Shown: positions 37,337-51,900 of the stretch, in pieces
Numbering within the stretch: the first letter of the stretch is position 1
Layout of the letters: each line of letters starts with the position of its first letter
Translations under genes and position numbers: made by a program
The notes under the pieces: model-generated
Told to the model about the DNA's origin: nothing
What the model saw: only the letters and a program-made list of their open reading frames with translations
The model's database searches: none
Source: Moringa oleifera
Lineage: Eukaryota; Streptophyta; Magnoliopsida; Brassicales; Moringaceae
Length of the DNA stretch: 64,000 nt
Reading direction: 5' to 3'
NCBI GenBank assembly: GCA_021397835.1
Contig: JAJFZO010000609.1
Coordinates: 11,658,001 to 11,722,000, forward strand

Positions 37337-38978
37337 ATGCGGAATGATTGGTTCTTTTTCATGGATCTAGATGGAGGGTCTCCATACATCTTATCTATGG
37401 AGTCCCTTGTGTTGCATGGTTTTGGCAGTCATTTATTTTCTCACTTGTATGTCCCTGGGAACCTGGCCCTTCAAGAAGCTTTTAACTGCATTTCCAAGTT
37501 CGCAGGTGCTATACTTTTTTGGTTTTCTAGTGGTTCTAGTTCAAATTTGAGTAGGAAAATATCAGGCACTCGACATGGTTCCTCACGCGGAAGCTATAAA
37601 TCTTCTACACAAGTTAAGCATGTTACTTCTAAAACATGTAACCTTACTGGATTTCACTTGCGTACTGGATCTAAAGGAGAATCTGCCTCCCCAGTGAGGT
37701 TTGGAAAAATTACAAGGTTCACTTTGAGACACCTTCTTAATGAAGCTGAGAGGTTGCAGTCATGTTCTGTGCTTTCTTTAGCTGCTGCTCTGGTCCCACC
37801 ATTTGACAACTTGTAAGTGATATAATAGGCTCATGACAGAAATAGATTGGATTAAATTTATGTAATTTTTTTCTTTTCATTCTTTGTTGGAGAGTGTTTT
37901 ATATTCACTGTGACATTCTAATTTATTTCCCATGTTGATGGTGATTAGATCTTCAAAGGTCCTAACTGTTCCGCTGGAAAATGCTGATGTGCATATGCAT
38001 GAATGCATGGATCAAAAGCATTTTGATGTCAGCCATCAAGGATGTAGTAGTTTATCTTTTTTTGACTTGGACTGGACAAGACATGCTGTTGAGCCCAGAA
38101 CGGGCATTGAGTTTCCTGTGATATTGGACAACGTTTCAGATGGACAGAATGCGTCAACGTTAACTTCTGAGGTAAGATTATAAATCCATGGCTGTTGTAC
38201 TTGGTGGCTGATAGTCTCTCTTGGAAAACATATCCTGTTTAACAGTCTTTCATGCTGCACCTTGACCTGTAGTCCGGTGGCATTATTTTAGCTGCTTAGT
38301 GCATTTGGTAATTCCCTTAATATTATATACAACATATTTTTAAATTTTAAGCTTGCTGTGCAAAGTTTTGTCCATTTTCAAAGCTATCTATGTCTTTGCG
38401 GTGTGCCAAAGTCAAAATTATGACTTGATGGTGAAGTCTAGATTGAGTTCCTTACTATGTTCAATTGAAAAATAGCTAAAAATGTAAGGTTCTGTTTGCA
38501 TGGTATCATTCTTTTAGTTTGAACAGGAAAAGTTTATCTGGATTTTGAGCACATTTTGTTCATTTTCCAGTTCAATATTGGTCCATTTTCAACAGAAACT
38601 TTGTTGTGCAGGCTGTGCTAGAATGTTTTTAGAATTTGACTTCGGGGTTCCATTGTCTAAAATAGTTGCTGTTGATCTTGGTACTGGGTTGAGTTTCATT
38701 TGATTTTTGAGAGCTGTAAGGGAGATATCTACCCTCTTTTGAAGGCAGGTGGTGATGGTCCTTTTCAAGAGACTAAATAGTTTCAGTCATTAAATTCGAG
38801 TTTTGGATATCTTTCTTCCACTGCCTTTTACTTCTTATGTGAAATACCGCCTTTGTAAATATCAAGTTGATACTGTTATACCAAATTCAATGTTCAAAAT
38901 TACTTGCTATGATTATTGAGGCACAGAGATCCATTTTTCTATTTCTTCTTTGCTTCTTTTATTTGGGTTTTTTCTTTT

Positions 38979-39009
<31 letters not shown>

Positions 39010-41044
39010 GGGTGGTTGGCATGGAGAATAGAACATTGTCCCAATTCCAAGTGATATTTTCCACTTAATGGTTGCAGTATTTAATGACTAAAGTACCTGA
39101 AGTTTTTGGCACAGTTGGAGCTTCATTATCAGAGGTTGTGATAAATGCTATTGGTTGACATGGTTTTCCTAAGCCTTTCCCTCCTCCCCCAGGCTTATGT
39201 ACACAACTTGTGCATTTCAGGTGCTTGTTGGAACTGGATCCAGGACTATGAAAATAATTAAAATTAGATCACTGAAAGTCTATGCGTTTGGGTTTTGTAA
39301 GTGTTGTTGAATTTTACTTGATCTTTCCAGCGCAGATGTTGCTACTTCATCCATATGCTTAAGACTTTATCTTTTCTTACAGACATCCATCCTTCCTCTG
39401 TATGCCAGAAACTGGGGCCAAAGTATGGTTCTATTCCGGTGGGTGAACTGAGCAAATGTCATGATTTCTATCAAGATCTTCTCAGGTATTTGAGTATAGC
39501 TATGCAGATTTTGTAGGATTTTAGTTTATCTTTAAATAAATTTTTAAGGTTGTTGCAAACTGTAAGCTGTTTTGCTTGAAGATTTTTAGTTAAGTTTGAT
39601 GGCTGCATATGGTGTCATTGAGCTTGGTGCAAGCATGGCTCTTATGGAACTTTTGATTTGGACATTGCAGGGAGGACATTAACATGCGTGTTAGGCTTGT
39701 GGTTAATTGCAATGGATTGAAGATCAATACAGTGAGAGAGTATGTGTTTGTTGCTATGCCATTTTGAGTTCTATCGGTTTGGATGGCATTGATTGAAGAA
39801 GATCTTTTAACAATCATGACAATGTCCTCAAAGACAACTAGTGCATGGACCATGTTTATTCAAGATTGTTGCCATGTTCATTGGCTATAGGTGTTTCTGA
39901 TGAGTCAAACTTGTTTTTTGTGGTGAACATATTTACAGATTGGTTTCTGTCTAAACATGACTTCACGAGGTCTTTGGGCTCTTTTACCCTTGGGAAATGA
40001 GACCATTGTGTGTGATATAGCACTTGCTAATTGTTAACATTCACCTTGGTTAGAGTTGTGTAATTGAAGTCTGTATCCGATATTGTATGTGGATATATGC
40101 ATGGATAACCTAGCTGATCTTAGGTCATTGTGCATAATTGTGACAAAATTAAGTGTTGTTTCTCTTATTCATTTGCAGTGCTTTCGAAAAATCTCTGCGT
40201 GCTCGTCTAGCGAAGGTAATCCTTCTGATTACCAACTCTATTCTTTGTGTTTTCATTCAATTGTGTTGACCCCTGGAAATTTTCTTAACTTCTATTAGAC
40301 AAATCCAGACACTGATTATCATTGCCTGAGAGCATTTGGTTCATACTTCACTCGAGATATCCCATTACCTGCGGTAATGCTTGAATACTCTTCTACATCT
40401 TTTTCGGTACTGAGCTTTGCAGTCAATTAGCTGAACTTTAATGGAATACTGCAGGGAACAGTAATTGATTTTCGACAAACAGCTGATGGACTGCTAATTA
40501 CTGAAAGTGAGTAAAATCACTTAGAAAATCTTCAGTATAGTTTATGCTTGTCATGATGCCATACTCTTGCCTGATTAAAATGAATTTCTGTCTAGCTAAT
40601 TCTTTTAGAGGCCCCGGCTTCTTGATTTGCTGCTAGTTCAGTGCTCTCCATAAACTTTACGGCACAGTGTTGAGTTTATTTTACTCTGTATGGGATAGGT
40701 CAGGTCACCATGAGTGATCTTGAGTAACATTTTTGAATTGTTGACAACATAAATGTACTGAGAGCGAAATCATCTGTGCAGTTGGAGGCAACCAGATCGG
40801 AGCAGTCCGTAGCAAGGATTTGTGCAGTAAGTGAATTCTTATTAACATTATTACATTTTTTCTTCTTGCACTGTCCAGAGACGTAGGCTACCAAATTAAT
40901 GGATGAATGTCAGGCTTCTAATGTACAATTGTATTTCCATTCCCAGGGGCTTTCTTTGACATGTACATAGGAGATCTTCCTGTGTCTGAGGAAACAAAAG
41001 AAGAGATTGGCAGAAACGTCGCTAGCATTATAAAGAGGTGCTAA
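37337..41044 (+). CDS. FAP2: Fatty-acid-binding protein 2-like, chalcone-isomerase fold
   Basis: Ten coding exons: 37337-37812, 37949-38171, 39221-39296, 39383-39485, 39671-39739, 40179-40215, 40299-40373, 40455-40506, 40782-40826 and 40947-41044. They give 417 aa. The CHI-fold domain covers about residues 234-417. It runs from VLVGTGSRTMKI through VRLVVNCNGLKINTVRDAFEKSLRARLAK and IPLPAGTVIDFRQTADGLLI to GNQIGAVRSKDLCRAFFDMYIGD. FAP proteins keep the fold but bind fatty acids; FAP2 (At2g26310) was described as a plastid protein. The N-terminal 230 residues start MRNDWFFFMDLDGGS and are less conserved. This ATG is the first in frame. Position next to GPA1 matches Arabidopsis. Confidence 0.92.
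38975..39012 (+). repeat. T14-G24 homopolymer tract in a FAP2 intron
   Basis: Fourteen T residues (38975-38988) followed directly by twenty-four G residues (38989-39012) in the second coding-region intron of FAP2, more than 200 bases before its acceptor. The G run can form a G-quadruplex in the sense pre-mRNA. Its exact length is likely uncertain in the assembly. Confidence 0.9.
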
Positions 41045-44731
<3,687 letters not shown>

Positions 44732-45531
44732 TCAACTTAGTCTTAATGACATGTTTAATTTTTCTTTTCTGTCAATTTTTCCCCTGAAAAAACATGTAAA
44801 AAAGTTAGGGATTTGTATATTGCATGCCTGAATATATGCACTTCGCTCTGACAATTAATCTTTACCTCAGCTTTATATTCGTCTCCTTCTTGTTTCTTCT
44901 AATCTTAATTTCTTTTAGTCTAAGAGAGAGGCTTGATGTTAATTGGGAAAGAGAAGAAAACCCAGAAAAGGAAAATCTCTTATCTTTCATTGAAATAAAT
45001 TTTAATCCGATCAATATTGGGTAACGAATGTGACGTAATTAATACTGCCAATGTAATTACAAGAACCCTGTGGGGTAAGAACTCCAAGTATATAGGTTTT
45101 GATAAACTATATTCAATCTTGTAATCTTAGTTTCCTGTCTGTTTCTGACTAATTTCTGCTGAAATTTAGGCTTAATTGACTATCTTACCAATTTAAACAT
45201 AAGTCAAAGGATTACAAAAGGATAAGATGTAAGAAAACTTAACAATTAATCATATTTATTTTGATAGCCAAAACATTTAATTTTATTTAATTTTTTAGTT
45301 TTTCTTGGCAATTTAATACCCATATTTGGGGCAGGCTTAATTAAGATTGAGATAAGCTTGAATGTTTCTTTCGTGGAAGCTTTTTGGAGGGGCCGCTTTA
45401 TGATTCTTTTCCTGTCTACCTAACATGGGCAAATCATCCAGCCAATCAGAAAACGCGAGTGCGAACTGTTAACATATGCGGACACCTCCCAGGGGACCTT
45501 CGATCGCGCGACTGTGACCGTGGACTAATCT

Positions 45532-46191
45532 GCCACGTGAAGATGGAAGCCCTTGGAAGACGTCGCCGTATCAATCGCCACCAGCTTGGGCCCCACCTCA
45601 AGATCGTCGTTGGATACGGAGTGCAGCCTAACTGTCTGCAACTTTAGACCGCTCAACCGAAGCCGCTATCATGGTCAGTCAAGCTTCTCATTTCCTCCGT
45701 CAGAATAACACTAAATTCCATCAAAATATTATATGATTTAAAAAAATTTAAAAATTTATAATTAATAATTATTACCAATTCAATATAGGATGATAAAAAA
45801 TAATCATAATTAGTCATAAATAATGACCACGTTACATTGTCTTTACTACATTAAAAATGTATGAAAATAATAATAAAAAAATAAAAAATCTTAAAGTGTC
45901 TTGGTGTGTAATGGGAAGAGGGAGACAGGAGGTCGGCTGGCTGGCGCTGGAGTGAGCCGAGACGATGAGAAGCTGGAGTCTGACAAGGAAGGGAGAGAGG
46001 GAGACAAAGATCTTATCAGAAGATGAAGAGATGCGCGTGGGTCCCACAATTCGGATAAGCTTAAGCACCAGAAAAAGGAGAGACTTTTGTCACCGCCACG
46101 TCATCCAAACACAGCCCCTCCGACCAAACGGAGGACAAGACTTTGAACGTGTCGCCACTAGAGACCTAGAGCATGTTAGAGGCCCACGTGG
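45532..46191 (+). promoter_or_regulatory. Cluster of three ABRE/G-box elements upstream of OXS3
   Basis: GCCACGTGA at 45532-45540, CGCCACGTCA at 46095-46104 and CCACGTGG at 46184-46191 all contain the ACGT core bound by bZIP factors of ABA and stress signalling. They sit about 0.5-1.2 kb upstream of the OXS3 start, a sensible place for a stress gene. Binding is inferred. Confidence 0.55.
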
Positions 46192-46594
46192 CAGCTTTCG
46201 CGAACATCAACGAACCAGGGCAGGTCACCGTTTATTCTGATTTTTCTTTTTGGTAGGGAACTAAAAATGATAATTAAAAAAAGCGTGTTGGGGTTTACTG
46301 GGATGCACAAGGAGGCACTGGATAACAGCTAATTTAAGAAATAAATGTTAAATCCGAAAAGTTTATCCAGATAAGTAATAAGATAAAATAAAATAAAATA
46401 CAATATATAATTGTAGCGTCCAGTGGATGAGGATAAGGCAGGCCTCTGCACTCTATATTCAATACTTATCTTCTTTTTTTTTTTTTTTTTTGTTTTTCTA
46501 AATTCTCTTCTTTTCAACTTGTTAATTTATACATCAAGGAAACCACCCAACACCATCAACACTAAATAAATACCATCTCTGTTTCTTCATTTCA

Positions 46595-46618
46595 TCTCTC
46601 TCTCTCTCTCTCTCTCTC
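46595..46618. repeat. (TC)12 microsatellite in the OXS3 leader
   Basis: A perfect 24-bp TC repeat about 80 bases upstream of the OXS3 start codon, just after the TATA-like element, so probably transcribed as 5'UTR. Confidence 0.9.
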
Positions 46619-46697
46619 AACATTGATACGGCTAAGAAGAAGAAGATTTGGTTTTGTGTTCTCTTTGTCGTTTCCTTGTTTGGTGCAAGCTGCGATT

Positions 46698-48043
46698 ATG
46701 TCGATTGCGTTGGAGCGGATCGAGCCTTCTGGCTTCGGGGCCGTGATGGCTTGCGGATCTGCCTCGATCTTCGAGGCTTCACAGCCGCTGGAAGAGCGAA
46801 GGATCGTCGCCGGTGGAAGCGCTGGGGACCACGATAGCTGTAGCTCGTCCTCAACGTCGTCGATCGGGAGGAATAGCGATGATGATGATGGCGACGGTGA
46901 AAGATCATCGGACGGTGATGATTGCGAGGAGAATGAGGCACAGAGTTCGTATAAAGGTCCTCTGGATATGATGGATTCGTTTGATGAGGTTCTGCCTATC
47001 AGGTTGGTTTGAGTTTTTCTGGTGACTTTTCTTGTCTTTTTAAGTGTTTTAAGTTTGGTAAAGGTTTCTGTCTGGATAGAGGAACGCTTAGATTTGAAAA
47101 TTTTGGTACTCAGAAGCTGAGATTAGTTAGTTTTTTGGTTACTTAGAAGGGGTATGGAGAAGGAAACTTTTAGTGCAGCAGTCTTCCTTCGTTTGGTTAT
47201 GATTTTGTTGAAGACACAGTATTCTTGTCTGAGGAAGGAAAGATGTTACTGATCTGATGAAATTTGTTTCAAATCTGGAAACAACTTGTCTCACATAAGG
47301 CCTTTTCCTTTTTAAGTTTGATGCCCTTGGAGGTATATCAGTGATCCAAAGTAATTCCTCTCTCTGTCAAATTCGGTATTTGGATTTGCTCATCAACAAT
47401 GACTGGATATAATTTTTGTAGCTTTTCTAACTTACAAAGAAGAATGGATAGTTCAGCTTGAAGATATAATTTTTTGCTCAATTTCCAATTCAGTTAAGTT
47501 TGATAGTGTTCCATCTAATCTAATAGTTAATGAAAATCTTGCAGGAGAGGCATTTCAAAGTTCTATAACGGCAAATCCAAATCGTTCACCAGTTTATCTG
47601 ATGCCTCCACTACTTCATCCATCAAAGACATTGCGAAACCTGAGAACTCCTACACAAGGAGAAGAAGAAATCTCCTAGCTATCAACCATTTATGGGATAA
47701 GAACCGAAATTTCCCTCTTAGAAGCAACGGAGGTGGTATATCAAAAAGACCGATCAGCTCGAGCAAAAGCTTGTTGGCTCTGGCAGTGGCCATGAGCAGC
47801 TCTGAAATGAGCAGTAGCACAAGTGAGGATTCTAGTTCAAGCCCAAGTTCTAGGTCTCCCACAAGGCTTCCTCCTCTGCCTCCTCAAACTAGGGCTTCTC
47901 ATGGAAACATTGCTTGCTCACCACCTGCAAGACTGAATTTTTCTCCGTGGCGGTCATTTTCTGTGGCTGACTTACCACAATGTGCCACTGCTGGAACTAC
48001 CAACTCCAGCCGATATTTGATGAGTGACAAAGCAGATTGTTAG
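46698..48043 (+). CDS. OXS3: OXIDATIVE STRESS 3-like protein
   Basis: Two exons, 46698-47002 and 47545-48043, giving 267 aa. OXS3 (Arabidopsis At5g56550) is a nuclear, chromatin-associated factor that raises tolerance to heavy metals and oxidants. The family hallmark LPIRRGISKFYNGKSKSFTS spans the exon junction at about residues 99-118. Before it is a Ser run (SCSSSSTSS) and an acidic stretch (DDDDGDG). After it comes a basic RRRRN segment that may direct nuclear import, then NFPLRSNGGG, a long Ser-rich tract and SPWRSFSVADL. The first in-frame ATG is at 46698; the frame is open upstream but has no ATG. An acidic Ser-rich N-terminus is normal for the family. Confidence 0.9.
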
Positions 48044-48971
48044 AGACTAACTTGACACTTAATGTCTTTTCTCACTTTCAAGTCTTGCCTGTCTTCATTG
48101 ACAACAGGTTGCACTAGAATTGTGTTCATTTGATCCTCATGCTTCTCATCTTTTTTGTTCCTTGTTTGATGGGAGTAAGGAAAAGAACCAACTGATCACA
48201 GTTTAACTGGACTGGATGGCAACCCATAGATCATGACTGCATGCTAATCAAATGAACAAAGAACAAGCACCAAGGATAATACACGGCCCAAGAATACGAG
48301 GAAGAAGTAAAATAAAAATATCGGTCATAAAGGTTGGTTGATTTAAAGGCCGGTCACTGAGGGTGTAAATTGTAGACCCACACACATTATCACATAAAAT
48401 TTATTGATATTTACATGCATAGCAAAGATGGTAATATATTATGAGTACAGGTAACCAAATTTTGGTATGTGGGATTCAATGTCCCATGTACACCCCCAGT
48501 CTGAACAACCTGCTGAGGCTGCAAAATGATGTCATCAATAGCAGAGGCAGAAGCTTGTAAGACTGAAATAATAAACAGGTGAGGTAAAACATCTGCTTTG
48601 ATGAATAAGATAAATGTTAACAGCTACAACATGAATGTGGTTCGATGATATTAACATGTACAGACTTGGTAAGGATGAATGTAATAAAAACCAAAGCATC
48701 CTTCCAAGGAACAAGAAAAAATGCCTAATCTCACACGATTATGTACTGCAGGCTAATTCTACAAATTCATGTGTGGATGACATCTGGTTGATGCCCATTG
48801 AACCACTGAAATCTGTCACTGAAATGTAAGACATTCCTTCATGAGAGCAGAGTCCATATCACAACATCTCGAAGCAGATCATGAAATCTATTTTATGCTT
48901 TGCTAAGAGATGCTAGCCTTCCTGTGTATGATACATGGGTCTTTAAGCTTCAGAGGGCATTATCCTTCCAA
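48044..48971. other. Intergenic between convergent OXS3 and myosin genes
   Basis: Contains the 3' flanks of OXS3 (from the left) and myosin (from the right). No gene is seen; the open frame at 48635-48829 has no similarity and probably lies in the myosin 3' flank. Confidence 0.5.
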
Positions 48972-51900
48972 TCACACAGCTGAATGTTTATTTTGATGCC
49001 CAAGCAGGAAATTTGCACAAGGATGTTCAGACAAGAATTTCGGAAGTTCTATATCTGAAGGATCTATTGCAGGAATCGCCTTATCTATATCTTCAGCCGA
49101 GAACGGAATACTGCAATACAAATCACTAGTCTGATGAGGAGCTGAAATCTCAGATGAATTAACAGCTATAAAAATTCTTTAGATAATTACCAAAATCAGT
49201 AACTATTTAGAATGACAAAATTTAGAAGAAAACCAATACAAAGGATTATATGTTCTACTATCGGTAAGCTTGATGCCATCAGGATTAGGCACTGGTTTTG
49301 GATCAATGGAGTAAAATCCAACTTCTGGCTTTGTCAACTATTGTGACATGAAAACTTTGACAAGAAAGAGAGCTCTTCAGAAGAAACTTGCTAACTACAG
49401 AGTTCTAGTTACTAACATCAGTTCCCTGATGCATATAGGCCAGCAGTCCCACACGAAGACCAAAAAGAAAGAGGCATATCCTTCCACAACACAGAAACCC
49501 ACCCTCCTCCTCTTCCCCTCGGCCCAACCACAACCCAACCCACCCCCAAAAGTCTTTACCAGCATAGCTGGTATCTTCTATCCAGCTAGTTATAATAGGG
49601 TAAGTTTATAAGATAAAGCAGAATACCTCAGATCATCATCCAACAAGAATGAATTAGAGGTTAGATTCTGGTTGTCCTTGTTCAAGATTTCCCTCATTTG
49701 AGCAACCACCTGCTTGGCAAGATATGAACAGAAAAATATGAGATGCCATTTCACCCAAATTGACCAAAGTGCTGAGATTGCAACTTGCCTCATTAGACAC
49801 ACTCTGAGTGCCATATTTATCATCAAAGTACATGGTACTTATTCGATAGATTTGCCTAACTGTCAATACCTGTGTAAGCATCACAATACCATGAAGTCAT
49901 ATTTCATCTTCAACGTGTTTATGTTTAAGGAAGGAAACAATATAGCAGACAAAATTCAGTTGAGCACTATGAGAGAGGACATACCGGACATAGATCCTGC
50001 TTGATCTCTTCCAGAGACTTTTTCCTCTTCTGATGTATTACCTAAGATAAATTGCAGAGTAATGAGTTATGAAACACAGATCTCATAGTTTACAGCATAA
50101 ACAACCCACAGACAGCTGAGGTTGTACCAGAAACCCAACAGCTTGTCTAATATAGTCTAGCTCATGCCAAGAGGTTCCTGCAAACTGAAAATTATAATGA
50201 TTCAGACTCCAAACAAGTGGTAATCCATTTATGTAGCAGTTACTTGCAAGTAAAGACAGTTTACCTCCTGTGTTGCGTTGGCTATCCATTTCTCTAGTTC
50301 TGCCAGACCAGATTTCACATATTCCCCATTTGAAAAGGAACAACATTCACGTCGCAGAAGAAGACTAATAAGAAAATTCGAAACTCTATATGTTAAGCAA
50401 TAATTAATCAATAATTGATGATGTAAAGAACTTTATGATCATTCACCTGTTGAAAAGTGATATATTGATGAAAGAGAAAACCTGGGTGACCAGCTTACGG
50501 ATGAAGAAAGAAGGTACCTACATGCATGTTAATTAGGTTAGGAACAGAAACGCACTAAGGAATATGCAGTTGGGAATCAGACAATAACAAGAATTAAGTC
50601 AGAGAGTAACTGATTAATGAGCCAGTTATCATCATGAAGAGAGGCTATTTTGTGGCAAAACAAAAGGACATCTACACCTCCAGAATCAGCTTCTAAGGTC
50701 CAGTGTTGGAACCCAAGGTACATATCTAGTAAAGCTTAATATTTTTTCTTTCCGTCAAAACGTGGCACACAAGATCCTGAAAGTCTTGGTCCCACAAGAA
50801 TACAAATAAATATCATACCAACAGATGCTACTAATCAAGGAAGCATGGGATCATTTATAAAGGATGACAGCCAAGCAAATATTCCAGAGCACAATCATGA
50901 GTTGTCAGTCTACAACCACTTTAGAATATACATTATCTTCAACCGCACACCAGATATATGACATTCCATAAGCATTACAAGCATTATTGTTATGTTTCAT
51001 TAAATTAGGTACATCTTAACAATAAGTATTTTTAGATCAATGCATGTAGAAACTTCTGTTATGCATGCAAATATAGTAAAATGTGATCTCTCATCATCTG
51101 CAAGTCAAGGAAAGAACAAAAGTTGACAGTTGATATTTATATATAACAATTAAATCATCCACAAAGTCCTGCATACCAACTGATTAGATAGTGCACATAC
51201 ATGATTTTCACGTAATCGTGCCATAAGAGAATCCAAAAATCTGATAATGCTGTCCCACTGACTACTTGGTTGCTGCAGAACACCACTTGGTGATCTTGAT
51301 GATTTTCCAGCAAGTCCTCGTGCAGTTTTGGGTGCCTTCAGAATTACAACAAGAACACATGTGGTTAATATCCCTAGCAAACATGCTATTTTAACATTAT
51401 ATTTAAAAAAAGTGCCTCACAGAAGTTAAAATTCTTGAGTGAATCTAGAAGATATTTACATAGTCTACTGACTTATAAACAGAAAATATGCTCCAAACAA
51501 TAAATCTCCCTCATTTATGAAAAGCAAATGAGATTTCAGTCACCATAAAACTACAAAGTAACAATCATACCACAGGATCATTTGCAGCTTCTTGGTGATA
51601 TCATACACTAAACAAAACTTCTATCTTAGCACTTTACTCACAAAAACTCATCAAATAAGCTAGCATATTGTGACTAAAACAGCATATGTATACTGCTACG
51701 CAGATAAACGGCTAAACAACACCAACTTTTGTGCATAATATGAATTTTGCAGTCATAGCTGAACACTTAGAAACTCTCACTTAACTGGTTTGCCTCCTTC
51801 ACAAGACAATTGAATGCTCAAGGATTTCCAAACTAATCAATTGCATTATGTAAAATTCATCATTTGGATAAAATATCTAATACATAACACATTGGAAGGA

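Larger units (their letters stand above)
44732..46697 (+). other. Intergenic: GH9 3' flank and OXS3 promoter
   Basis: 44732-45350 is AT-rich 3' flank. 45380-45650 and 45900-46210 are less AT-rich and hold ACGT-core elements (listed separately). A TATA-like taaataaata lies at 46563-46572. A (TC)12 repeat at 46595-46618 marks the leader of the OXS3 gene. Open frames here show no similarity. Confidence 0.5.

Noticed and set aside
45384..46240. Two plus-strand frames upstream of OXS3
   Set aside because: No similarity; they cover a less AT-rich region with ACGT regulatory motifs.
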